Part shown: in pieces, positions 1 to 5,971 of the stretch | Position numbering within the stretch: the first letter of the stretch is position 1 | How the letters are laid out: every line of letters starts with the position of its first letter | Assembly (NCBI GenBank): GCA_002788755.1 | Contig: PFRW01000025.1 | Span: 1-12,867 of the forward strand | Source: Candidatus Peregrinibacteria bacterium CG_4_9_14_0_2_um_filter_41_14 | Lineage (GTDB): Bacteria; Patescibacteriota; Gracilibacteria; UBA1369; UM-FILTER-41-14 | Direction: 5' to 3' | DNA: 12,867 bases | Translations under genes and position numbers: made by a program | Notes under the pieces: generated by a model | Databases searched by the model: none | The model's input: the letters and a program-made list of their open reading frames with translations, nothing else | What the model was told of the DNA's origin: nothing

Positions 1-383
1 AAATTAATCAGCGCCAAGTTAACCGCTACCAAGCCGACGGCCTCATTATTGCCACCCCCACCGGCTCCACCGGCCATTCCTTATCCGCTGGCGGCCCCAT
101 TGTCCATCCAAAACTGGAGGCCTTTGTCGTAACCCCAATTTGCCCGCTATCAATCTCAAATCGCCCCATTATTTTACCAAGCGACCGCCAAATCAAAATC
201 ACCCTCGACACCTTCCGCGACCAACACGAAAGCGTTTCTCTCACAATCGATGGTCAAATTTGTACGCCGGTAGAATATCAAAGCGAAATCAAAATCCGTC
301 GTTCCAGTCGCAAGCTGTATTTAATTCGGCTCACCGGCGAAAATTATTATCGCAAGCTGCGTGGCAAACTTAGTTGGGGGTAG
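1..383 (+). CDS. nadK: NAD kinase, C-terminal part (5' end outside window)
   Basis: NAD kinase phosphorylates NAD to NADP in the cytoplasm and is the only route to NADP. The last 126 residues are visible, reading in frame from base 3 to a TAG at 381-383. The motif ADGLIIATPTGSTGHSLSAG is the family's conserved NAD-binding block (usually GSTAYSLSAGGP), followed by GGPIVHP and the pattern VVTPICPLSISNRPII that ends the substrate pocket. A later SLTIDGQ matches the family's late D-G-Q element. The GGDG motif lies upstream of the window. The usual Ala-Tyr after GST is Gly-His here, a mild departure. The stop directly abuts the stop of the convergent abrB-like gene with no bases between. The assignment is firm. 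Confidence 0.93.
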   Translation, partial: INQRQVNRYQADGLIIATPTGSTGHSLSAGGPIVHPKLEAFVVTPICPLSISNRPIILPSDRQIKITLDTFRDQHESVSLTIDGQICTPVEYQSEIKIRRSSRKLYLIRLTGENYYRKLRGKLSWG

Positions 384-665
384 TTAAAGATTGTTGTAGG
401 AATTATCATTACGTTTTGTAATCCTAATGATCTCCGTTCCAGTTTTAGCCTTCTTTAACAATTTGATCATTTCATCAATGGAAACGCCTTTGCCTTCATT
501 ATCCATTGCCGCATCAAAAATTACCTCTTCAACATTAATTGGCTTAACAACAAGCTTGTAGCCATCCATTTCCAAAAGAAAATTATCGGTTAAAAATTGA
601 CTACGCCATTCACTAGGCAAAGTAATTTGCCCTTTGGATGTAGTTTTAGTAATTTTAGTTTTCAT
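384..665 (-). CDS. AbrB/MazE/SpoVT-family antitoxin-like protein, orphan
   Basis: A 93-residue protein. Residues 1-45 form a SpoVT/AbrB swapped-hairpin DNA-binding domain, recognised by KITKTTSKGQITLPSEWR and then a beta-rich stretch ending LVVKPIN. In known systems such proteins are antitoxins or autorepressors that bind palindromes as dimers. Residues 46-93 (VEEVIFDAAMDNEGKG onward) form an acidic then basic tail, a plausible toxin-contact region. No toxin gene lies next to it: downstream is the convergent nadK, upstream on the same strand is alaS. It therefore looks like an orphan antitoxin or a stand-alone repressor. The start ATG is preceded by a good promoter and a perfect inverted repeat. 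The DNA-binding family is clear; the cellular role is inferred. Confidence 0.85.
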   Translation of the reverse strand: MKTKITKTTSKGQITLPSEWRSQFLTDNFLLEMDGYKLVVKPINVEEVIFDAAMDNEGKGVSIDEMIKLLKKAKTGTEIIRITKRNDNSYNNL

Positions 666-675
666 TAGTAGTATT

Positions 676-690
676 GTAAGAAAGTCTTAC
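676..690. promoter_or_regulatory. Palindrome, candidate operator of the abrB-like gene
   Basis: A perfect inverted repeat with 6-bp arms GTAAGA and TCTTAC around AAG. It starts 11 bp upstream of the abrB-like start codon and lies 4 bp downstream of the predicted -10, so it covers the expected transcription start. AbrB/MazE-type proteins commonly bind such sites in their own promoters. Autoregulation is inferred. Confidence 0.5.
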
Positions 691-694
691 TTTA

Positions 695-723
695 AGCATA
701 TTGTACCGAAGGCGATAAATCAA
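695..723 (-). promoter_or_regulatory. Promoter of the abrB-like gene
   Basis: On the minus strand, TTGATT (718-723) and TATGCT (695-700) are spaced by 17 bp. Each hexamer matches the sigma-70 consensus at 4 of 6 bases. The predicted leader is about 23 nt. No terminator separates it from the end of alaS; only a weak 6-bp hairpin without a T-tract (736-752) lies between. Confidence 0.45.
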
Positions 724-755
724 GGGGAAACATCACTACGTGCTTTATGTAGCGT

Positions 756-2585
756 TTACTGGTACTCGCTAAGCAAGACCGCCTTAATCCGTCGCACCCC
801 GCTTGATGAGCTTTGTTCCTTTTGAATAACAAAGCGCACTAATTCACCTGTGTGTTGTACATGTGGACCACCGCAAATCTCCAAAGAAAAGTCACCAATT
901 CGGTAAAGCTTAATCTTGTCGCCATAACGATCTTCAAATAAACCAATCGCCCCTTGAGCTTTTGCACCATCCACGGTCATTTCTTCATAATTTACCGGTA
1001 AGTTGCGGCTTATCTGATCGTTAACAATCTTTTCGACCGCCTCAATTTCGTCTTTGGTCATTGGCTGATCGTGATTAAAGTCAAAGCGTAGGCGTTCTTT
1101 GGTAATGTTAGAGCCACGTTGTTGCACATGATCACCAAGTACATTCTTAAGCGCTTGGTGCAAGAGGTGTGTTGCTGTGTGCAAGCGTGTTGTTTCGGCT
1201 GAATCATCGGCCAATCCGCCTTTAAATTTTTGCTCGGCCCCTTTGCGTGACAGTTCTTGATGTTTAATGTAAGCCTCCTCATAGCCTTTTACATCTACAA
1301 TCATTTCATGCTCTGCCGCCAGTTCTTTAGTCATTTCAATAGGGAAGCCATAAGTGTCATACAGTTTAAAAGCCATTTCACCCGGCAGTGCTTCAGCACT
1401 TTCACCTAATTCTTCTAACATTTTTTCAAACTCTTTTTCGCCCTTATGAAGGGTCTTGCTAAACTGTGTTTCTTCTTGTTCCAGTTCACTTAAAATATGT
1501 TCTCTGGTCTGAATCAATTCCGGATATGCTTCGCCATAAAGATGTATAAACTCAACAGCCAAGTCTTTGACAAATGGAGTCTGTAAACCAACTTTGCGAC
1601 CGGCTCTAATTGCCCGTCTAACTAAACGTCTTAGTACATAAGCTTGATCAGTATTACCCGGTGTAACGCCACGTGGGTCACCCAATATAAAGACAGCTGA
1701 GCGTAAATGGTCGGCAATAATTTGCGCTTGAGTTTGATCGTATTGAGTCGCTAACTCCTTAATTTTGGCAATAACATCAGTAAATAATTCAGTTTCAAAA
1801 CAGTTTGGTACATTTTGCAGAATTGCTACCATTCGTTCCAGCCCCATGCCTGTATCTACATTTTGTTGCTTTAGCGGTTTAAAACTACCATCGGCCTGTT
1901 TGTCGTATTCCATAAAGACATTGTTCCAAATTTCAACGTATTTATCGTATTCATCATTTGGTCTGTATTCGTGATTGATATATTTAGGATCATTAAGGTC
2001 GCCAACGTAGTAAAAGATTTCGGTATCCGATCCGCATGGCCCTGTTTGCCCGGCCGGTCCCCACCAGTTTTCTTTTTTATCAAAGAAATAAATGCGTCTG
2101 TAATCGTCCGCACCCGCTTTGTCGGCACGCACAAAGCCCAATTCTTCCCAGTAACCCGCCGCTTCTTCGTCACGCGGGGCATCTTGGTCGCCTATAAAAC
2201 AGGTAACGGCAATGCGATTTGCATCCATTTCTAATCCGCCTTCGGCCCGTGGTTTTGTTAAAAATTGGTAACTCCAATTAATTGCATCTTTCTTAAAAAA
2301 GTCTCCTAATGACCAGTTGCCCAACATTTCAAAAAAGGTAAGGTGCGTGTTGTCGCCAACTTCTTCTATATCATCCGTGCGCATACATTTTTGGACATTG
2401 ACCAATCGCTTACCGGCAGCATGTGGTTCGCCCAAAAAGTAGGGGACTAAAGGTTGCATTCCCGCCGTGGTAAACAGCACAGTCGGGTCATTTTCCGGCA
2501 ACAGCGAAGCCCCGGCAATCTCGGCATGGCCCGCTTGGTTCACAAAAAAATCAATAAATCGTCGACGCAGTTCGGAGGCTTTCAT
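756..2585 (-). CDS. alaS: Alanine--tRNA ligase, compact form
   Basis: Charges tRNA-Ala with alanine in the cytoplasm and clears mischarged Ser/Gly. The N-terminal class II catalytic domain is intact: LFTTAGMQPLVPYF near 38-50, QKCMRTDDIEEVG near 65-77 and TFFEMLGNWSLGDFF near 83-97. GPAGQTGPCGSDTEIF matches the catalytic-loop version I associate with CPR enzymes. The editing domain keeps its zinc and catalytic residues, H469/H473 (HTATH) and C571/H575 (CGGPH), and ends at GVRRIKA. Length is 609 residues against about 875 in E. coli AlaRS. Compared with the E. coli protein as I recall it, the roughly 90-residue beta-barrel between catalytic and editing domains is absent, and so is the whole coiled-coil plus DHHA1 C-Ala tail. 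It has its own promoter and no Shine-Dalgarno sequence. The assignment is firm. Confidence 0.96.
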   Translation of the reverse strand: MKASELRRRFIDFFVNQAGHAEIAGASLLPENDPTVLFTTAGMQPLVPYFLGEPHAAGKRLVNVQKCMRTDDIEEVGDNTHLTFFEMLGNWSLGDFFKKDAINWSYQFLTKPRAEGGLEMDANRIAVTCFIGDQDAPRDEEAAGYWEELGFVRADKAGADDYRRIYFFDKKENWWGPAGQTGPCGSDTEIFYYVGDLNDPKYINHEYRPNDEYDKYVEIWNNVFMEYDKQADGSFKPLKQQNVDTGMGLERMVAILQNVPNCFETELFTDVIAKIKELATQYDQTQAQIIADHLRSAVFILGDPRGVTPGNTDQAYVLRRLVRRAIRAGRKVGLQTPFVKDLAVEFIHLYGEAYPELIQTREHILSELEQEETQFSKTLHKGEKEFEKMLEELGESAEALPGEMAFKLYDTYGFPIEMTKELAAEHEMIVDVKGYEEAYIKHQELSRKGAEQKFKGGLADDSAETTRLHTATHLLHQALKNVLGDHVQQRGSNITKERLRFDFNHDQPMTKDEIEAVEKIVNDQISRNLPVNYEEMTVDGAKAQGAIGLFEDRYGDKIKLYRIGDFSLEICGGPHVQHTGELVRFVIQKEQSSSSGVRRIKAVLLSEYQ

Positions 2586-2620
2586 AAAAAGACAAGTTTA
2601 ATAAGGATAAAAGCTTAGCC

Positions 2621-2649
2621 ATTATGCTGTAAACAGAGGGGGAGTTCAA
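2621..2649 (-). promoter_or_regulatory. Promoter of alaS
   Basis: On the minus strand, TTGAAC (2644-2649) and CATAAT (2621-2626) are spaced by exactly 17 bp. The predicted transcription start is near 2614, giving a leader of about 29 nt. That is too short for a T-box or other leader riboswitch. It lies between the 99-residue gene and alaS, so alaS need not depend on upstream transcription. Confidence 0.5.
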
Positions 2650-2662
2650 GATTGATTGCAGA

Positions 2663-2962
2663 TTATTCTTGTGACACTTGTAGATCTCGAAGTAAATTGT
2701 ATTTATCGGCATGAGGATCCATAGCCTCCCTAGGCTCGGTCTCCGTACTATCCACTTTTGGAGTTGGGGGGAGGACTGGTTGCTCATTAACTCCTTTTCC
2801 CCGTAATTGTACTATTAGGGCAATCGCTTCGTTGCAAATCTGATCTATTGTATTGCGAGGCATTCCAGTGGTAGCAGCTACCGCAAGTCGGAGTTCTTCT
2901 GTGACCGCTGTTCTCGTAGGTTTTATCTCAGGAGTTTCAGGCTGCTTTTCTTCAAGTACCAT
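2663..2962 (-). CDS. Hypothetical protein, 99 residues
   Basis: I do not recognise this protein. It has an acidic and proline-containing N-terminus (residues 1-18) and a likely helical core at about 20-55 (TEELRLAVAATTG, then IDQICNEAIALIVQLRG). A low-complexity Pro/Glu/Thr-rich tail follows. There is no signal peptide, membrane segment or metal-binding pattern; the only cysteine is C43. It is probably a soluble cytoplasmic protein. Support for it being real is a well-formed promoter in the right place (TTGACG, 16 bp, TATGAT) and a complete ORF between promoter and alaS. It lies 77 bp upstream of alaS on the same strand, but alaS appears to have its own promoter. The -1 frame contains an overlapping 78-codon ORF that I consider a shadow. 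Confidence 0.65.
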   Translation of the reverse strand: MVLEEKQPETPEIKPTRTAVTEELRLAVAATTGMPRNTIDQICNEAIALIVQLRGKGVNEQPVLPPTPKVDSTETEPREAMDPHADKYNLLRDLQVSQE

Positions 2963-2984
2963 ATTAATATATTAAATTACTTAA

Positions 2985-3012
2985 ATCATAAGGCTTTCTC
3001 TCTCCTCGTCAA
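2985..3012 (-). promoter_or_regulatory. Promoter of the 99-residue hypothetical gene
   Basis: On the minus strand, TTGACG (3007-3012) and TATGAT (2985-2990) are spaced by 16 bp, each matching consensus at 5 of 6 bases. The predicted leader is about 16 nt. It is arranged back to back with the racemase promoter. A 12-bp AT-only palindrome, TTAATATATTAA (2964-2975), lies just before the start codon and may be chance. Confidence 0.55.
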
Positions 3013-3028
3013 CCGCCCCTCCTCAAGA

Positions 3029-3057
3029 TTGACTTGTAACCACCGCCAAAATATACT
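3029..3057 (+). promoter_or_regulatory. Promoter of the racemase-family gene
   Basis: TTGACT (3029-3034) and TATACT (3052-3057) are spaced by 17 bp, both 5 of 6 to consensus. The predicted transcription start near 3064 leaves a leader of about 15 nt. Confidence 0.6.
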
Positions 3058-3078
3058 CTGAACAATTAAACAACGTGT

Positions 3079-3789
3079 ATGTCTGAACCAAAGGTTTGCG
3101 GCATTTTGGGAGGCTTGGGACCAACCGCCACCGCCGATTTATATAAAGCGATTATTACCAGTACACCAGCCGAAAAGGACCAGGATCATCTGCACATCAT
3201 CATTAACGCCAACCCCCGCATACCCGACCGCACAGCCGATATTATTAATGGCACAACTTTCTCGCTACCCGGGCTAATTAAGTCCGCCCAAACCTTGGAG
3301 CAGGCTGGCGCCAATTTTATCGTTATGCCCTGCAATACCGTTCACCATTTTTTAGATGTAATTCAAGCCGAAATCAATATTCCGATTCTGGATATGATCA
3401 AGCTAACAGCCCAAGCACTCCACAAATTAAACTACAAAAAGGTTGGGATGCTTTCCACCTCCGCCACTATCAAAAGCCAACTTTATCAGAAAGCGTTAAA
3501 AGAATTTAATATTGAAATTGTTGGTCTAACTTTAAGCGCCATCACAAATTCCATGGAAATAATTTACGGCCCCAAAGGCATTAAGGCCGGCGTCCAGTAC
3601 GAATTTAGCGACCACAACCGTGATCTTGCTTTAGCTGTAATTGCGGAACAAAACCGACACGGCGCCGAAGCCATAATTTTAGGCTGCACCGAAATCCCAT
3701 TAGCCATCAAGCCAAGCCAAAGCCCCTTGCCCTTAATTAACGCAACGCAAGTTTTGGCAGAGGCGATTGTTGCAGAATGTTGGGCTTAA
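3079..3789 (+). CDS. Aspartate/glutamate racemase family protein
   Basis: A cofactor-independent amino-acid racemase of the aspartate racemase (RacD/YgeA-like) family. These cytoplasmic enzymes interconvert L- and D-Asp or L- and D-Glu for peptidoglycan or other uses. The N-terminus VCGILGGLGPTATADLY is the family signature. The two catalytic cysteines are present: C85 in MPCNT and C203 in LGCTEIP. Length (236) is normal. The exact substrate (Asp, Glu or another) cannot be told from sequence. It starts from its own promoter, divergent from the 99-residue gene. Its TAA stop overlaps the stop of the convergent vapC-like gene by 4 bp (TTAA, 3786-3789). Confidence 0.9.
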   Translation: MSEPKVCGILGGLGPTATADLYKAIITSTPAEKDQDHLHIIINANPRIPDRTADIINGTTFSLPGLIKSAQTLEQAGANFIVMPCNTVHHFLDVIQAEINIPILDMIKLTAQALHKLNYKKVGMLSTSATIKSQLYQKALKEFNIEIVGLTLSAITNSMEIIYGPKGIKAGVQYEFSDHNRDLALAVIAEQNRHGAEAIILGCTEIPLAIKPSQSPLPLINATQVLAEAIVAECWA

Positions 3790-4169
3790 CCAAGCTGCTG
3801 AGCTAATGTTTTGTCAAAAGTACAAACCGTACATTCCAGCTCATGCGCCAGCGTATATAACAGGCAATCAACATAAGAGAACTTGTGCAGCTGCAACTCC
3901 TTAAAATTTAACCACACGGTCTGAAAGCGTGGTGGTTTGGAGTGAATAATGCCGATAGGGCTATCGGAGGCTAACAAAATTTCGCCTACCTTTATTGCTG
4001 CTTGGCTGGACACTTTGTTGGTAATTACCGTAATTAATTCCTGGAAAACTTCCACAGGCATAACAGGATGATCATTGTTAATGGCAGTCGCCAACTTTAC
4101 CGCTGCGGCATGATTGCTGTCGGTTTTTTGAAACAAAGCAAACAGGAACGATGTATCAAGGAGTATCAT
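3786..4169 (-). CDS. vapC: PIN-domain toxin, VapC type
   Basis: A 127-residue PIN-domain protein. VapC toxins are Mg-dependent RNases that cut tRNA or rRNA when not bound by their antitoxin. The acidic active-site set is visible: D5 (ILLDTSF), E44 (VFQELI), D101 (SYVDCLL) and D119 (TFDK). I chose the ATG at 4167-4169 because PIN proteins start right at the first beta strand (MILLDTS). A longer ORF extends 14 codons upstream into the antitoxin gene, but those residues fit nothing. With this start it overlaps the 3' end of the antitoxin gene by 14 bp, so translation is probably coupled. The gene ends tail-to-tail on the racemase gene. Target RNA is unknown. Confidence 0.88.
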   Translation of the reverse strand: MILLDTSFLFALFQKTDSNHAAAVKLATAINNDHPVMPVEVFQELITVITNKVSSQAAIKVGEILLASDSPIGIIHSKPPRFQTVWLNFKELQLHKFSYVDCLLYTLAHELECTVCTFDKTLAQQLG

Positions 4170-4392
4170 AAATATATTTATCAATATTTTCAGAAAGATT
4201 TTTGTCCTCAACGTCCCACGTAAAAGTTGGGAGGTCTGAAAGTTTTTTGCGTTGTCTGTTTTCTTGCGCCAGCTGTTGCTGAACTACATCCCTAATCCAT
4301 GCTGCTAGCGGTTTATTTTCCTTTTTCGCTATTTGCTTAATTTTAATATAAACATTTTTGGGGAAGTAGACTTGCGCCGCTTGTTGTTTCAT
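4156..4392 (-). CDS. vapB: Ribbon-helix-helix antitoxin, VapB-like
   Basis: A 78-residue partner of the PIN toxin immediately downstream. Residues 4-42 (QAAQVYFPKNVYIKIKQ, then KPLAAWIRDVVQQQL) look like a ribbon-helix-helix DNA-binding domain. Residues 50-78 are polar and acidic with aromatic residues (PTFTWDVEDKN), the usual type of tail that occludes a PIN active site. I chose the ATG at 4390-4392. An in-frame start at 4437 would lie upstream of the predicted promoter and add 15 residues unlike the family. It ends in TGA, the only TGA stop in the window. The promoter carries a palindrome that the VapBC complex may bind. Which ribbon-helix-helix subfamily it belongs to is uncertain. Confidence 0.83.
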   Translation of the reverse strand: MKQQAAQVYFPKNVYIKIKQIAKKENKPLAAWIRDVVQQQLAQENRQRKKLSDLPTFTWDVEDKNLSENIDKYIYDTP

Positions 4393-4407
4393 TAGCTTAT
4401 TTACTGT

Positions 4408-4421
4408 TACTGTTAACAGTA
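4408..4421. promoter_or_regulatory. 14-bp palindrome, candidate VapBC operator
   Basis: TACTGTTAACAGTA is a perfect 14-bp palindrome. A further copy of the half-site (TACTGTT) precedes it at 4402-4408, sharing one base, so read on the minus strand there is one inverted and two direct half-sites. It overlaps the -10 elements of both divergent transcripts. Ribbon-helix-helix antitoxins usually bind such repeated half-sites. Binding is inferred. Confidence 0.55.
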
Positions 4422-4446
4422 TAATCCGCATCCTCAACTACCGCAA
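4418..4446 (-). promoter_or_regulatory. Promoter of the vapBC-like operon
   Basis: On the minus strand, TTGCGG (4441-4446) and TATACT (4418-4423) are spaced by 17 bp. The predicted leader is about 19 nt. The -10 overlaps the palindrome and the -10 of the opposite promoter. Confidence 0.5.
4420..4425 (+). promoter_or_regulatory. -10 element of the divergent membrane-protein operon
   Basis: A perfect TATAAT on the plus strand. No convincing -35 stands 16-18 bp upstream. It shares four bases with the minus-strand -10 of vapBC. The predicted leader is about 51 nt, longer than for other genes in the window. Confidence 0.4.
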
Positions 4447-4482
4447 GTTTAAAGTTGCCATTAGCCATCCACAACCGCTAGA

Positions 4483-5970
4483 ATGACACCAAACAAAAAC
4501 TATATTATGCCGAAAGACCCACTTAAACCAATTTGGAACTTAATTGTGACCCGTATTTTGCTGATTTTTGGCTTAGTAGTAATTGTTTTTTTTAGTTGGC
4601 AAATTTTTTGGAAAGCACTAACGCCCGACAGTCTGCTTCGCTTATTACCCTCAAAAACCACAGTCGCCGCCATCGAACAGTACGGCTATAGCGTTCTCCC
4701 CGTTGTGCGATCCAGTTATGAGCTACTTAACGTTAAACCCCAACTTTGGCTAGATGCAACTTATCCGGACATTGTGGTAAAGAAAATTAATCAACTCCAG
4801 CCAAAAAGGGCGGTGCAAAGTTGGCAAATGTTGAATGGTCAATTACACCCTCTCTTAATTGTGGAAACGTCATTAAACGACTATCGTGGCCAAAATAAGT
4901 CGATTGTTAGCGTTGATGTTGATGGGCAAACGTGGTTTTTACAGCAGGACTTGCCCGGCTATTATTTTTTTACCGACAATCAAGCCCTACTAAAAACGAT
5001 TAATACCGTTTTACTAGGTTCGACCGCAGATTTTATAGAGGCTCAACATAATCTGCCGGATCAGTATTTTGCCGCCGCTTATGTGAACCCTGATTTAGCA
5101 AATATTGATGCATTGGACGGCCATAATCTGCCAAGTTATTTACTTAAGCAACTATTTGAGGGGATTGGTACCACTTTTGCCACCTTAACTCCCGCTAGTA
5201 ACGGCTTTACCTTAATTACATACACAACACCTCCAGCCCCAAATGCCTCCTATTCCGTTAGCCAATTACGCTACTCCGCCGCTTTAACCAAATTTTTGCC
5301 CAAAGACCCCCAAGTTTTTATAGGTGGTCGTAACTTTGCCAACCGCTATTTGCCATTATTAAAAGATGTTGATTTTAAAGCCCTAACAGCTGGGCTTAGT
5401 CTACCGGAAAACAGTCTCAAACAACTGGAGCAACTGCTAACAAAAGAGATCGCCTACGCCAAATACACCGATGCAGAATTTATCTTAATTGACGACGCCA
5501 CCCAGACCGATTACGACAACTTAATTAAATTCGCCCTTAGTTTACACAACTATTTAAACCCCCAAAAAGTTAAATTTACCTTGCGCGACAACAGTTTCGG
5601 CCAAAAATTAGTTCCCTCTACTTTAACAGAGCTACCCATAAAAGCCTCACGTCCATCCATTCTTTATCTTAGTTATAACGATATTAAAGGTATCCAAGTT
5701 AACTGGTATTTCTCGTACCTTCCTCAGCAAAGGCTAATTGTTCTTTCTACCGATTTAGATAAATTAACCACATCAGAATCTCTAAAGGACAGCGATTTGT
5801 ACTATCAATCCTTCTTACCCGTCCTCCGCTCCAGCGACGAACTTAGCTATTTCAATAATTTAGCTCTGCCTGCCCCCTTTAATGTTATTGAATCGATCAC
5901 TTCCAGTAAAAACTTTTTTACCGATGGCATTCAAACCTACAATCAAATCAAATTACCTAAATTAAAGTAG
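4483..5970 (+). CDS. Membrane-anchored extracytoplasmic protein, possibly DUF3352
   Basis: A 495-residue protein with a single membrane segment at about 22-45 (ILLIFGLVVIVFFSW) after a short basic N-terminus, so most of it should face outside. The outer part seems to hold two related units. Each opens with a LP..-V strand (LLPSKTTVAAI at 54-64; FLPKDPQVFIGG at 271-282) and later has an aromatic strand leading into a D...L helix (YYFFTDNQALLKTI near 160-173; LIVLSTDLDKL near 418-428). A stretch like DQYFAAAYVNPDLAN near 193-207 resembles DUF3352 proteins, which are common in CPR genomes; this call is tentative. No enzyme motif is seen. An alternative start at 4507 would remove 8 residues. It is followed after 1 bp by the DUF4012 gene, so the two are surely cotranscribed. 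Confidence 0.85.
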   Translation: MTPNKNYIMPKDPLKPIWNLIVTRILLIFGLVVIVFFSWQIFWKALTPDSLLRLLPSKTTVAAIEQYGYSVLPVVRSSYELLNVKPQLWLDATYPDIVVKKINQLQPKRAVQSWQMLNGQLHPLLIVETSLNDYRGQNKSIVSVDVDGQTWFLQQDLPGYYFFTDNQALLKTINTVLLGSTADFIEAQHNLPDQYFAAAYVNPDLANIDALDGHNLPSYLLKQLFEGIGTTFATLTPASNGFTLITYTTPPAPNASYSVSQLRYSAALTKFLPKDPQVFIGGRNFANRYLPLLKDVDFKALTAGLSLPENSLKQLEQLLTKEIAYAKYTDAEFILIDDATQTDYDNLIKFALSLHNYLNPQKVKFTLRDNSFGQKLVPSTLTELPIKASRPSILYLSYNDIKGIQVNWYFSYLPQQRLIVLSTDLDKLTTSESLKDSDLYYQSFLPVLRSSDELSYFNNLALPAPFNVIESITSSKNFFTDGIQTYNQIKLPKLK

Positions 5971-5971
5971 T

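Noticed and set aside
736..752. Hairpin CTACGT...ATGTAG between alaS and the abrB-like gene as a terminator
   Set aside because: Only 6 pairs with one G-T wobble, unstable when read on the minus strand where alaS is transcribed, and no T-tract follows.
1871..2182. 103-codon minus-strand ORF in another frame of alaS
   Set aside because: Overlaps the conserved catalytic domain of alaS and shows no domain of its own.
2551..2787. 78-codon minus-strand ORF overlapping the 99-residue gene and the alaS start
   Set aside because: Starts inside the other gene, runs through the alaS promoter and its start, and has no promoter of its own.
2964..2975. TTAATATATTAA palindrome as an operator
   Set aside because: A/T-only palindromes of this length arise easily in AT-rich leaders; no second half-site supports it.
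4156..4158. TGA at the end of the vapB-like gene as a recoded sense codon (as in Gracilibacteria or SR1)
   Set aside because: Termination here gives the normal antitoxin length and the usual overlap with the toxin start; no other gene has an internal TGA and Trp uses TGG.
4170..4211. Longer N-terminus for the PIN toxin
   Set aside because: PIN domains start at the strand carrying the first catalytic Asp; the extra 14 residues lie in the antitoxin gene.
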